Source: an uncultured Verrucomicrobia subdivision 3 bacterium
GTDB taxonomy: Bacteria > Verrucomicrobiota > Verrucomicrobiia > Limisphaerales > DASXHY01
NCBI GenBank assembly: GCA_937890005.1
Contig: CALBZA010000003.1
Location: 23,794-87,793 of the forward strand
Length of the DNA stretch: 64,000 bases
Reading direction: 5' to 3'
Shown here: piece by piece, positions 18,866 through 29,000 of the stretch
How the letters are laid out: each line of letters starts with the position of its first letter
Position numbering within the stretch: the first letter of the stretch is position 1
The notes under the pieces: generated by a model
The model's database searches: none
The model's input: only the letters and a program-made list of their open reading frames with translations
What the model was told of the DNA's origin: nothing
Program-made: the position numbers and the translations under genes

Positions 18866-20998
18866 ATGGAATTGCGTGAGTTTGCTGAACGCGTGCTGTT
18901 CTCCACTTCGATCGACGAAAAGCTTCAGATCGTGGAGGACATCACCGACGAAAAACCCGGGCTGGCGCTGGTCACACCGGCCGCGCCCGGTCGTCCGGTC
19001 GAACTGCGTTTCAAGCCGCAGGGTTCCGGCAAGGCCGATTTTCCCGGGCTGCACGAGTTGGAATCACAGCGCGAACGCGGACGGCTGCTTCACTTTTTTG
19101 CGAATCACGAGTTGCTCGCCACGGAATTGATGGCGCTTGTGCTGCTCCGTTTTCCCGACGCACCGCCGGCATTTCGCAAAGGCGTGTTTCAGACGCTCAA
19201 GGACGAGCAGGAACACACGAAGCTTTACATCGACCGCATGAAAGCGTGCGGCATCGAGTTCGGCGAGCTGCCCGTCAGCGGCTATTTCTGGCGGACGGTT
19301 TCCACGATGGAAAATCCGATGGATTACGTCTCCAGCCTTTGTCTCACGTTCGAGCAGGCGAATCTCGATTTTGCCCGGCACTTCGCAAAAGGATTTTCGA
19401 CCGTGGGAGATGCCGACACCGCGAAACTGCTGGAGAAAATTTATCGGGATGAAATCGGCCATGTGGCGTATGGCCTCAAGTGGTTCCGGCGCTGGAAAAA
19501 TCCAACGGAAAGCGATTGGGAGGCATTCTGCCGGCAGCTGAAATTTCCGCTTTCACCCCAACGCGCAAAGGGCTTTTCAGTGAATGTCGAAGGCCGCCGC
19601 GCCGCCGGGCTCGATCCGGAATTCATCGCGCACTTGAACGTCTATTCGCAGTCGAAGGGCCGCACGCCGAGCGTGTTCGTTTTCAATCCGTTCGCCGAGG
19701 CGCGAATCGCCCTGGGAAAAACGTTCAACCCAACCGGCATCCAGCTCGAACTTTCACGGGATTTGCAAAACCTTCCCCAGTTCCTGTGCCGGGAGGACGA
19801 CATCGTGCTCGTGGATCGGAAACCGGGCGTGGAATTTCTCAGCACAATCAAGCAGGCGGGATTTCCGCTGCCCGAGTTCGTGGAGAACATCGGAAATCTT
19901 GCGAACCGCAAACTCGGACGGCTCCGTCCGTGGGGATGGTCGCCCGACTCGATGGAACTGCTGCAACCGCTGTTTCCGAACGTGACGGCCGAAAAGCGAA
20001 CCGCCACGCAACGGTTCAGTGAACGAACGGCACGGCTGTATTCAAAAGCGTTCGGTGCGGAACTGCTTCGCGCTGTTCTTGCCGCACATCCCGATTCGGC
20101 CACGCATCAATTCAGCTCCTGGCTTTGCGCGGAATCCGAAGTCGGCATGCATGTGACTTCACTTGAAGCCACGCTGAAAGCGATCACATCCATTCGCGCT
20201 CGCGGACATCACAAAGTCGTCATTAAACAGGCGCTCGGTGTCGCGGGCGGAAACGCGATGCGATTGTTCGAACCGGAAATTCTGGAACAACAGCGTCGCT
20301 GGATTGAAAACTCGCTTTCGGACGGACGTGAGCTCGTGGTGGAACCGTGGCTGGAACGCGAAGTGGATTTTTCCGTCCAGCTTGAAATGACCGATCAGGG
20401 GCTGAAGCTGTGTGGATTCACCGGTTTGCAAAACGACGCCAGAGGTCAGTTCCAGGCGAACTGGGCGGAGTCGCATCATCACAAACGCATTCCCGCGCGC
20501 GTCGTCGCCTGCTTCCCGCATCTGCCAGACATCTCGGGCCGGATGCTCGCGCTGTATCAGAACATTTTCGCTCGGCTTCAAACTGAACTGCGCGCGGCAG
20601 ATTACATCGGACCGGTCGGGATCGATGCCTTCGTTTATCGCGCGGCGGATGGACGCTGCCGGTTGAAACCGATCGTGGAGATCAATCCGCGCTACACGAT
20701 GGGAAGGGTGACCGTCGAGTTGATGAAGCAAGCCTGTCCTGGAAGCTGCGGGCTGTTTCGAATTGTGAACCGGACGCAATTAAAGCAATTGGGATTCGAC
20801 CATTTCACTGCGTTTGCCGATGCGACTCGCAAACAGAATCCGGTTCAGTTGGAAGGCGATCCGGTTTCGCGAATTCGAACAGGTGGCATTGTTCTGAATG
20901 AACCCGAGCGGGCGAAAAGCTTCCTCGCGGTGTTCAAAGTGGCGCGAAATCTCGATGATCTGCTCGAAGGCGCAACTGAACGCACGCGCCAGGATTGA
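18866..20998 (+). CDS. Ferritin-like (DUF455) and ATP-grasp fusion protein
   Basis: A 710-residue soluble protein with two recognisable parts. Residues about 60-210 form a DUF455-type ferritin-like four-helix domain. Putative di-iron ligands are E87, the E114-x-x-H117 pair, E163 and the E196-x-x-H199 pair (RDEIGHVAYGLKWF). Residues about 430-640 look like an ATP-grasp ligase, with K454 in VVIKQALGVAGGNAM, E493 in VVEPWLE, and D587, E605 and N607 in GIDAF and VEINPRYTMGR. The segment between (about 250-430) resembles the pre-ATP-grasp region (VFVFNPFAEARIA). ATP-grasp enzymes join a carboxylate to an amine or thiol using ATP, and ferritin-like domains use a di-iron site for oxidation. A combined oxidation and ligation step on a small metabolite is plausible but unproven. 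It is flanked by repeats and has no obvious operon partner. Confidence 0.8.
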   Translation: MELREFAERVLFSTSIDEKLQIVEDITDEKPGLALVTPAAPGRPVELRFKPQGSGKADFPGLHELESQRERGRLLHFFANHELLATELMALVLLRFPDAPPAFRKGVFQTLKDEQEHTKLYIDRMKACGIEFGELPVSGYFWRTVSTMENPMDYVSSLCLTFEQANLDFARHFAKGFSTVGDADTAKLLEKIYRDEIGHVAYGLKWFRRWKNPTESDWEAFCRQLKFPLSPQRAKGFSVNVEGRRAAGLDPEFIAHLNVYSQSKGRTPSVFVFNPFAEARIALGKTFNPTGIQLELSRDLQNLPQFLCREDDIVLVDRKPGVEFLSTIKQAGFPLPEFVENIGNLANRKLGRLRPWGWSPDSMELLQPLFPNVTAEKRTATQRFSERTARLYSKAFGAELLRAVLAAHPDSATHQFSSWLCAESEVGMHVTSLEATLKAITSIRARGHHKVVIKQALGVAGGNAMRLFEPEILEQQRRWIENSLSDGRELVVEPWLEREVDFSVQLEMTDQGLKLCGFTGLQNDARGQFQANWAESHHHKRIPARVVACFPHLPDISGRMLALYQNIFARLQTELRAADYIGPVGIDAFVYRAADGRCRLKPIVEINPRYTMGRVTVELMKQACPGSCGLFRIVNRTQLKQLGFDHFTAFADATRKQNPVQLEGDPVSRIRTGGIVLNEPERAKSFLAVFKVARNLDDLLEGATERTRQD

Positions 20999-21032
20999 TG
21001 AAGCATTCAGCCAAAGCTTGACGCTCGCATTT

Positions 21033-21096
21033 CCCTCTCTTCCGAGCGAAGCCGGAGGAGAGGGTTGGGGAGAGGAGTTTTTTTTGGGGGGGGGGG
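21033..21096 (+). repeat. GC-rich palindromic repeat followed by T8 and G11 homopolymers
   Basis: A hairpin CCCTCTCTTCCG...CCGGAGGAGAGGG (21033-21064) is followed by TTGGGGAGAGGAG, a sequence resembling a dispersed repeat seen in many bacterial genomes. It then runs into T8 (21078-21085) and G11 (21086-21096). It lies 35 bases after the stop of the DUF455 gene and could terminate it. It is also 137 bases upstream of the sugar dehydrogenase start. Homopolymer lengths in single assemblies may be inexact. Confidence 0.7.
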
Positions 21097-21232
21097 TGCC
21101 CGCTGCTCGAAGGCTAAAAACGAAGCGACGCTTCCTGTCAGAAGCACAGAGACGCGGCTCCGCCCGGGAAAGTTTCATTGGGCTGAAGCGGGTTTGACAC
21201 CCCTGTGTTGCCGGGCATATTCAGCCCAACCC

Positions 21233-22711
21233 ATGACTACCTTGTCGCGTCATTTTCGTTTTTATTTTCGCTGGTCCAAAGTGCTCGGTTTTGTTCCGGG
21301 AGTCCCGCTCGCGTTGATTGGCATTCTCGCCGTGTCATTTTCCGCCCAGGCGCAACGGCGGAACGTGGAATCGTTCTTCAATCAGAACTGCGCCAACTGT
21401 CATGGACGAAACCTCGAAGGCGGCCAGGCGCCGAGTCTTCTTGGGGACAATTGGAAGCACGGAATGGACGACGCCAGCGTCGCGCGCTCAATCAGTGAGG
21501 GAATTCTCACCAACGGAATGCCCGCGTGGAAGGGTGCGCTTTCGGAAGCGGAAATTCGTGCGATGGTCGTGTTGATCCGAGAAAAACGCGCCGCGGCTTT
21601 GCGACGTCAGACAACCTTTCCCAAGCCGGATGAATCGCAGGTTGTCAAAAGCCAGGAACATTCATTCCGCGTTCGCACCGTCGCCGAAAACCTCGCCACG
21701 CCGTGGTCGATTGCGTTTCTTCCCGACGGCGGAATGCTGGTTACGGAACAGCGCGGCGCGCTGCGCATTGTGAAAGATGGGAAAGTGGGCGCAGCGATCG
21801 AGAACACGCCGGCTGTTCGATTCAACGGCCAGGGCGGCCTGCTGGCGGTGGCATTACATCCCAACTATCAGAGCAACGGTTGGGTTTATCTTTCCTACAG
21901 CGATCGCAGCTCCAACGGAAACGGCCTCACAGCGGTCGTTCGCGGAAGGATTCGAGAAAACAAATGGGTGGACCAGGAAACGATCTTCAAAGCGGACGAA
22001 CGCTTTTACAAACCCGGCGGAGTTCATTTCGGCAGCCGCTTCGTGTTCGACAACGCGGGGCATCTGTTTTTCAGCATCGGCGAGCGCGGTGACAAGGACA
22101 ACGCCCAGGATCTCTCGCGTCCGAACGGCAAGGTGCATCGCATCATGGACGACGGACGAATCCCGCCGGACAATCCGTTCCTCAACGACACGAATGCCTT
22201 TCCGACCATCTGGAGTTATGGAAATCGCAATCCCCAGGGTCTCGCAGCGCATCCCGTCACAGGTGACCTTTGGGAAACCGAGCACGGCCCCCGCGGCGGC
22301 GATGAATTGAACATCATCCGGCCCCGACGAAACTACGGCTGGCCGGTGATTACATACGGCATGGATTACAACGGGTCGCCGATCACCGCCATTACCGCAA
22401 AGGAAGGGATGGAACAGCCGGTGATTCACTGGACGCCTTCGATCGCCGTGTGCGGAATCGCGTTTTACACCGGAGACAAATTCCCGAAATGGAAGAACAA
22501 CCTGTTCGTCACGTCACTTGCTGCGGAGGAATTCCGGCGGGTGGTGATCGATGGCGAAAAAGTGGTGTCACAGGAACTCCTGTTCAAAGGCATCGGACGT
22601 CTGCGTGATGTCGCAAATGGACCGGACGGTTATCTGTATGTCGTGCTGAACACCGGCCGGAATCCGTCGGATGAATCGTCCCGCATCATCCGGCTCGAAC
22701 CTGCGGACTGA
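21233..22711 (+). CDS. PQQ-dependent sugar (aldose) dehydrogenase with N-terminal cytochrome c domain
   Basis: A 492-residue exported enzyme. A signal peptide with Arg-rich start (MTTLSRHFRFYFRW...SAQAQ) precedes a small cytochrome c domain with heme motif CANCHG and a downstream axial Met candidate in LTNGMPAWKG. The rest is a six-bladed propeller of the soluble glucose/sorbosone dehydrogenase type: LATPWSIAFLPDGGMLVTEQ, GLLAVALHPNY, ERGDKDNAQDLSRPNGKVHR, SYGNRNPQGLA and EHGPRGGDELNI. It should oxidise aldoses in the periplasm and pass electrons through its own heme. The frame is open upstream of this ATG but lacks a signal there. Its stop overlaps the start of the next gene by one base (TGATG), implying translational coupling. 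Confidence 0.93.
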   Translation: MTTLSRHFRFYFRWSKVLGFVPGVPLALIGILAVSFSAQAQRRNVESFFNQNCANCHGRNLEGGQAPSLLGDNWKHGMDDASVARSISEGILTNGMPAWKGALSEAEIRAMVVLIREKRAAALRRQTTFPKPDESQVVKSQEHSFRVRTVAENLATPWSIAFLPDGGMLVTEQRGALRIVKDGKVGAAIENTPAVRFNGQGGLLAVALHPNYQSNGWVYLSYSDRSSNGNGLTAVVRGRIRENKWVDQETIFKADERFYKPGGVHFGSRFVFDNAGHLFFSIGERGDKDNAQDLSRPNGKVHRIMDDGRIPPDNPFLNDTNAFPTIWSYGNRNPQGLAAHPVTGDLWETEHGPRGGDELNIIRPRRNYGWPVITYGMDYNGSPITAITAKEGMEQPVIHWTPSIAVCGIAFYTGDKFPKWKNNLFVTSLAAEEFRRVVIDGEKVVSQELLFKGIGRLRDVANGPDGYLYVVLNTGRNPSDESSRIIRLEPAD

Positions 22712-23439
22712 TGACGCGACGCAAACAGTGGAAAACGAAGGCGTCCGCGTTCACGCTCATCGAGCTGCTGGTCGTGATTGCAATCATTGCAATCCTCGCC
22801 GCTCTTCTCCTTCCCGCGCTCGGCCGCGCGAAACAACTGGCGCACCGATCGACCTGCACTTCCCAGCTCAAACAGCAGGGCGTCGCGTGGCGGCTGTTGC
22901 TCGATGACGAAGGAAGGTTTCCGGATCGGCGCGATTTGAAAACTTTGTTGCCCGGCGGCTACAGACCGTGGTCAACCTGGCCGCCGAGCGATCCACGCGC
23001 AGGATGGGCGGCGCTCGTATTGAGCAATCAACTTCCGACGGTGTCCGTCTGGAACTGTCCGTCCGCACAATCCTCCAGGCTCGCCGAAACCGTTCAGTCG
23101 GTTCAACGCATTGACGCAACCACCAACGCGCCCGCCGTGCGTTACTGGATGTGGCGATTCGACCGAGTGAACAACACGGTGGCGGGAGACGATTCCGTGG
23201 CGCAGGACAACTTCTGGGGCCGCACGGAAGCGGACGCCATTACCCAGTTCAATGCTTCAGGGAACACCTCGTTCGGTCCGGATGAAGTGGAACTGACGGT
23301 CGATCCCTATTTTCCAAACACAGTCGCATCGTTGGAAGAAACGCTCAAAGGTCGGACCTCACACGCGGGGGGTCGCAATCGTCTGATGCTCGACATGCAC
23401 GTCGAGTGGACCAAAGACAAACGGACGCCGTTGAACTGA
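22711..23439 (+). CDS. Type II secretion-like pseudopilin with prepilin N-methylation signal
   Basis: A 242-residue protein with a classic prepilin leader: KASAFTLIELLVVIAIIAIL, with cleavage after the Ala before FTLIE. The first helix continues LAALLLPALGRAKQLAHRS. The C-terminal part ends with SHAGGRNRLMLDMHVEWTKD, a variant of the H-x9-DG motif common in planctomycete and verrucomicrobial pseudopilins (here DMH instead of DGH). Such proteins are processed by a prepilin peptidase and are present in large paralogous sets in this phylum. Its coupling to a PQQ sugar dehydrogenase is odd; no pilus assembly genes lie next to it. Confidence 0.9.
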   Translation: MTRRKQWKTKASAFTLIELLVVIAIIAILAALLLPALGRAKQLAHRSTCTSQLKQQGVAWRLLLDDEGRFPDRRDLKTLLPGGYRPWSTWPPSDPRAGWAALVLSNQLPTVSVWNCPSAQSSRLAETVQSVQRIDATTNAPAVRYWMWRFDRVNNTVAGDDSVAQDNFWGRTEADAITQFNASGNTSFGPDEVELTVDPYFPNTVASLEETLKGRTSHAGGRNRLMLDMHVEWTKDKRTPLN

Positions 23440-23894
23440 GCTCACGGTCTCGGCCTGCCTGCTTTTCTGCCAAATTGGGTTGAGCCAGCCTGGACCCGAA
23501 GCCTTACGAAGGGCGGGAATTCAGCACATTGTATGCGTGGTGCCGGACGCCTTGATGAATCCGCTGGAGGATTTGCACGCGTATTTCACAGCCTTGCGAA
23601 AGGAAGGGTTCAACGAAATCCATGGTGTCGCGTTGAGCAATCCGGAACTGGGAACCTTTGAGTTCGGACCGATGCCTGTCACAAGCCGATTCTCCGACAG
23701 AAATTTTCAACGATCCGCCAGCGGCGGCTTTGGACGCTTGATCCCCGAAGAATCGTCCAGCAGCGGCTGATACACGATGGCAGTCCGAACGGATTGATCT
23801 GAACCTCCCGGAAATGCCGCTGCTTCCTTCAAGATTTCTCTCTCTTTCCCGCCGGTGCCGGGCTATGTTGACCCGCTCTGGCTGAAAGAACTTT
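23440..23894 (+). other. Intergenic stretch with a possible small gene or remnant
   Basis: This 455-base gap between the pseudopilin and helicase genes holds one protein-like plus-strand frame, about 23480-23770. It would encode up to 96 residues from a TTG, including VVPDALMNPLEDLHAYFTAL and a continuation that looks codon-biased. No ribosome-binding site precedes the TTG and I know no matching family, so it may be a gene fragment. The remaining 120 bases before the helicase should hold its promoter. Confidence 0.3.
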
Positions 23895-25919
23895 ATGAAA
23901 CTTTTCTCTGAACTGGGTCTGTCGGGCGATCTGCTGAAAGCGATCGACAAATTGGGATTCGAACAGGCGTCGCCGATCCAGGCGGAAGCAATTCCGGTCC
24001 TGATGCTGGGGCGCGACGTGGTCGGACAATCACAAACAGGCTCGGGAAAAACGGCCGCCTTCGGAATTCCCGCGGTGGAAAAGGTGAATCCGGACGAACG
24101 CGCCGTTCAGGTATTGATTCTCTGCCCAACGCGTGAACTGGCGGTTCAGGTTTCGGAGGAAATTCACAAGCTCGCTTTTTTCAAACGCGGCATCCACGCG
24201 CTTCCGATTTACGGCGGTCAATCGTATGAGCGCCAGTTCTACGGACTCAAACAGGGCGCGCAGATCGTGATCGGAACGCCGGGACGCGTGATGGATCACA
24301 TGCGCCGCGGCACGTTGCGGCTGGACGCGCTCAGGATGGTCATCCTCGACGAAGTCGATGTGATGCTGAACATGGGTTTTCGCGACGACATCGAACTGAT
24401 CCTTCAGGCAACGCCGGCGGAACGGCAGACCGTTGTTTTCTCCGCCACCATTCCAAGGCCGATCCAGCAGCTGATCGAGAAATACACCCGCGATCCGCAG
24501 CAGGTTCGAATCGAGCAGAAGGCGATGACCGTTTCCACGGTCGAACAGGTTTTCTACGAAGTGGACCGCCGTTACAAACTGGAGCTGCTCACACGGCTCA
24601 TTGACATCCACGATCTCAAGCTCGGCATCATCTTCTGCAACACCAAGCGCATGGTGGATGACCTGGTCGATCACCTGAATGCTCAGGGTTATTCTGCCGA
24701 CCGTTTGCATGGCGACATGAGCCAGATGATGCGCGATCGCGTCATGAACCGGTTTCGCAAGTCCGGCCTGGAATTTCTCGTCGCAACTGATGTCGCGGCG
24801 CGTGGCATCGATGTGGACGACGTGGAGGTGGTCTTCAATTACGACCTTCCCTACGACGCGGAGGACTACGTGCATCGCATCGGACGGACGGGCCGCGCCG
24901 GGCGCAGTGGACGCGCAATCTCGTTCGCGTCGGGCCGCGAGGTGTTCCAGATCCGGAACATCGAGCGGTTCACGAACATGAAGATTCAACGCGGCCGGAT
25001 TCCAACAGTCACCGAAGTGGAGGAAGCCCGCGCGAGTGTATTTCTGGAGAAAGTGCGGATTGTTCTTCGCGGTGAGGAGTTCAAGCGCAACGATCATCTT
25101 GTGGAGATTCTTCTCGAGGAAGGATTCACATCGACGGACATCGCATCCGCTCTGATCCATCTGCTTCAGACGGGTGAAATCGCCTCGGCAAAGCCGGCGC
25201 AGGAAGAGTATCAGCGACCCGAACGCGGAGAACGGACTTCGTTCCGTGAACGCGATGGACGTGGCGAGCGTCGCGACTTTCGAGATCGCCGGGACGAACG
25301 TGGGCGGGACGAAGATCGTCGCGGCCGGTTCAACCGTTCACCTGATGACGCTCCCAGACACGAGCGAATGCCCGACCGCGCTGAAAAAGTGCGGAGATCG
25401 CCCGAACCGAGAATTGCAGCACCGGCTTCCAGACCGAAAAATCCCGGACGCGTTTCAGAGCCTGCCGTTTCCGCCTCTGTCCCGGAAAAAATTGGCGCTG
25501 CCAAGCCGCAGGAACACGCTCCGACCACTCGCCCAGAACGCGCAGAAAAGCCATCAGAAACGAAACCGGAGAAAACCTATTCGGATGAAGAAATTCTCGC
25601 CTCGGTGAAAAAGCCGGAGCCTCCGAAATCATCGAAACCGGCGTCCCAATCCAAGCCCGACAAAAAAGCGAGTCGTGCCACTCCGGCCCATCAAACGCGT
25701 CTCTGGATGAGCGTCGGCGAAGACAAGGGAATCAAGCCGATCGATGTCGTGAATGCGGTGTCCGGCGAAACCGGTTTGCCCGGCAAGGTGGTTGGAACCG
25801 TTGATGTCCGCGAACGGCATCTTTTCGTCGATGTCAACAGCGAGCACGCGAACAGCATCATCGCCAAACTGAACCGCAGCCAGATCAAGGGCCACAAGGT
25901 GAAGGTGAAGATTGCGTAG
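23895..25919 (+). CDS. DEAD-box ATP-dependent RNA helicase with DbpA-type RNA-binding tail
   Basis: A 674-residue helicase with the usual core. The Q motif is FEQASPIQ, motif I QTGSGKT, Ia PTRELAVQ, Ib TPGRVMD, motif II DEVD in VILDEVDVMLNMGF, III SAT, V ATDVAARGIDV and VI HRIGRTGRAGR. Motif II is DEVD rather than DEAD, which keeps both acidic residues. The core is followed by a CsdA/DeaD-like helical region, a long Arg/Asp/Pro-rich disordered linker (about residues 430-610), and a C-terminal domain (TRLWMSVGEDKGIKPIDVVN...) resembling the DbpA/YxiN RNA-binding fold. Such enzymes act in ribosome assembly, RNA decay or cold adaptation. It is monocistronic, ending at a palindromic repeat before a convergent gene. 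Confidence 0.95.
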   Translation: MKLFSELGLSGDLLKAIDKLGFEQASPIQAEAIPVLMLGRDVVGQSQTGSGKTAAFGIPAVEKVNPDERAVQVLILCPTRELAVQVSEEIHKLAFFKRGIHALPIYGGQSYERQFYGLKQGAQIVIGTPGRVMDHMRRGTLRLDALRMVILDEVDVMLNMGFRDDIELILQATPAERQTVVFSATIPRPIQQLIEKYTRDPQQVRIEQKAMTVSTVEQVFYEVDRRYKLELLTRLIDIHDLKLGIIFCNTKRMVDDLVDHLNAQGYSADRLHGDMSQMMRDRVMNRFRKSGLEFLVATDVAARGIDVDDVEVVFNYDLPYDAEDYVHRIGRTGRAGRSGRAISFASGREVFQIRNIERFTNMKIQRGRIPTVTEVEEARASVFLEKVRIVLRGEEFKRNDHLVEILLEEGFTSTDIASALIHLLQTGEIASAKPAQEEYQRPERGERTSFRERDGRGERRDFRDRRDERGRDEDRRGRFNRSPDDAPRHERMPDRAEKVRRSPEPRIAAPASRPKNPGRVSEPAVSASVPEKIGAAKPQEHAPTTRPERAEKPSETKPEKTYSDEEILASVKKPEPPKSSKPASQSKPDKKASRATPAHQTRLWMSVGEDKGIKPIDVVNAVSGETGLPGKVVGTVDVRERHLFVDVNSEHANSIIAKLNRSQIKGHKVKVKIA

Positions 25920-25942
25920 AGCAGTTGGGGAAAATATCGCTG

Positions 25943-26000
25943 CCGTTGTGAGGAGCGGACGTTTTCTTCCGGTTGTGCCTCGTTACCTCGGCGGCTACGA
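25943..26000 (-). repeat. Palindromic repeat (family 3) at a convergent gene end
   Basis: Read on the minus strand it begins TCGTAGCCGCCGAGGTAACG and continues AGGC...AAAACGT...CTCCTCACAACGG, matching the element at 34803-34868 over about 55 bases. It lies between the stops of the helicase and the TPR lipoprotein and is followed on the plus side by a T7 run, so it may act as a terminator. Its second palindrome arm is more decayed than in the other copy. Confidence 0.7.
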
Positions 26001-26011
26001 ATTTTTTTGAA

Positions 26012-29000
26012 TCAACGGGCTCCGGACAGCTGGGCATCGACCAAAACTTTCGATGCCTCGGCGGAGAGCGCGGCAGGCAGTCCCAGATTCGTTGCGCGCT
26101 TGATATCTTCGACACCTCTGGCGCGGTCACCCGTCTTCAGCCGGTTCATTCCGAGATAGAAAATCGCCTCGCCATTGTCGGCGAACGCCGCCGCGGCTTC
26201 CTGCAACGGCGCGCGTGCGGCCTGAAAATCCCCTTTGCGATAGAGAGCCCGTCCGGCGGCGAGTGCGACCGCAGGATCTTTCGGAAACGCCTTCCGGGCG
26301 GCAATGGCCCATTCGTGGAACCGGGCGTCGGTCTCGCCGGTTGAAGAAAGGGTGACAATCGATCTCAAGGCCGGTGCGAACTTCGGCGAAAGTTCCAGCA
26401 CCTTGGTGAAGGTCTGACGCGCGCCGGTGATATCCCCTGACTGTGCCTGCGACGTTCCCAAAACCATGAGTGCCGGAAGAAAACGCGGAGACGAACTCAA
26501 CAGGTTGGTCGCTTCTGTCACCAGCGCAGGCGGTGGATTCGTGTCGGCGTTGAGGAAGCGAAGAAGCTGATCCGCCGCACTTTTTTGAGCGGGAGTCTGC
26601 GCCAAGTTCAGAGCCTTTTTCGCCTGCGCGGTGGAATCGTCGGTTCGTCCCACGGCATGCAGTGCCACGGCGAAATCGTAGAGAAGTTCGGCCGATGGAT
26701 GTTGCTGCGCGTTCACCTGTTCCTGCAACACGTTCAAAGCCCAGTCATATTCCCCGCAGCTGAGCGCGTAGCTGCCAACGGCGTGCGCAACCTCCGGATT
26801 CCTGGCATCGACCGTCCTGGCCTGACGCGCCAGTTCGAGCGAACGGCGCGGATTGTCCGCGGCATTCAATCGCGCGAGTGTCAGCAGCGTCGGGACGGAG
26901 CGGGGAGTCAGGGTCACGAGACGTTCCAGTGAATTCTTGGCGCTGGTGCGATCGCCTTCATTGAGTTGAATTTTCGCGAGATGATTGAGCGCGATCGGAT
27001 CGTCATTCTGCTTCTCCAAAAGCGCCTTTCGTTTCGCGACATTTTCGCCACTGACCGGTTGCGACAGTTCCGATAAGAGTTGCAAGCGCCGCTGTGCCTC
27101 GGACGCGCCTGAGAAACTCGTGCTGAGCGTGAGAGCTCTTCCCAGAGCATTGGCCGCCTCGGTTTCATTGCCGTTCTGGTAGTGAGCCATCCCGAGATGA
27201 AACTGAGCCTCCGGTTCACGCGGCAGTTTTGCAGCAGCTTCCGAAAGGGTGACGAGCGCCTGGGCATATTCCTTCCGATGATATTGCGCCCAGCCAAAAG
27301 TGTCGGCCACGGACGGCTCATCCGGCACCAGCTGTCTGGCTCGGCGTGCGAAGTCGTAGGCCTGATCCGGCTTGTTGAGTTTTTCGAGGTAGAGGTAGGC
27401 GAGGTTGTTCAGAGCAATGACGAGCTGCGGCGCATTCGTAAGGGCGCGCTCATATGCGGCGGCGCACTCGACGTAGTTGCTCGTGGCATGATGCAGTGCC
27501 GCCTTTTGCAGCAGCACGGCGACGTTCCCCGGAAACCGCGCGAGTGCCGCGTCGAAATTCGCGAGAGCTTCCGATGTGCGGTTGGACGCGATGTAAATTT
27601 TGGACAACAGATCATAGGCGGAACTGAGCGACGGATTCAGGTCGATCGCTTCTCGCAGCGATGTTTCCGCCCCTGCGCTGTCGCCCCGCGCCAGTTGAAT
27701 GCGTGCCCGCAGCAGCGAAACAGTTCCATCCTTCGGCGCCAGTTCGTCCATCACCTTCCAGGTTCGATCGGCGTCATCCAATCGTCGCTGTTGCAACTGA
27801 ATCTCCGCGAGCTGCAGCAAACTGGGCAGATGTTTCGGATCCAGCTCCAGCGCTTTTCGGAATGACGCTTCGGCCTCGGAGGGTTTCGCTTGCTCGAAGT
27901 ACGCCATTCCCTGGACGTAACGCGGGTAGGCGTTGGTAGGAAAAGCCTGGATCAGTTCCGCGTAGATCTTGAGCGCTTCATTCTGGTCTCCGCGTGCTCG
28001 ATGCACCTCTGCCAGCGCGAGCCGGGCAGGAACCAGTTTTGGATTCTGTTGAAGCAACCGGTCCAGAAGCGCGGCGGTGGCCGTGAGATCACCCTGACGA
28101 AATGTGACCTGCGCCTTCAGGAACAACGCATCCGCGAGGTTCGGATTGATCGCCAGGGATTGATCCAATGCCGAGAGCGCGGCAATGGTGTCGTTGGTGG
28201 CCAGGTATGCACGGGCGAGTTCGAGCGGTATCTGGGGCACCTTGGGATTGAGACGGGCGAGCTGCTGAAATTGAAGGATGGCTTGCGCAATGTTGGTCGT
28301 GGCCATGCTCAACCGCGCTTTCAACAACAGGGCATTGAAATCAACCGGCTCAATCGCGAGAACCTTGCTCGCGTGTGATTCCGCATCCTCAAAACGGCGT
28401 TCCGCAAAAGCAATCGCTCCCAGCTGATTCCAGGCGGGCACAAATTCGGGATGTTTCGCTGTGATCATCTCCAGCTCGGTTTTGGCTTCGGAGACATTAC
28501 CGGTTCTGGCTCTGAATTCCGCCACTCGAACGCGGGCGAACAAGTCTTTGGGATCGGCCTCGAGTTGCAGTTCGAAATGTTTGAAAGCCGATTCGATGTC
28601 CCCCCGCATTGCGAAATAATTTCCAAGCGCCGCATGAACGAAGGGCAGTTTGGGATCGAGTGTCGCCGCCTGCTTCAATGACGCTTCACCCTGCTCGAAC
28701 TCGCGGCGCTTCAGCTGGCCAAGCCCGATCGCGAGTTGAACGACCGCAGGATTGCTTCCCGTTTGTTTCAACTTTTCAATCCGGGCATTCAAATCAGCAT
28801 TCTGTTCCGGCGTCGCCGCGAAGTCCGCGAGCGTCAACAGCGCCTCGGCATTCGCAGGCTCAAGTTTCAAAATGTCCGCCGCCATCGTTCCGCCCCGCGT
28901 AAAATCCCGGGCTTCCCGATAAATCCGCAACAGACGAGTCATCACTTCAATGTCGCCGGGCTTCTGCGTGTGATAATGACTGAGGAAGGCATGCGCCCTT

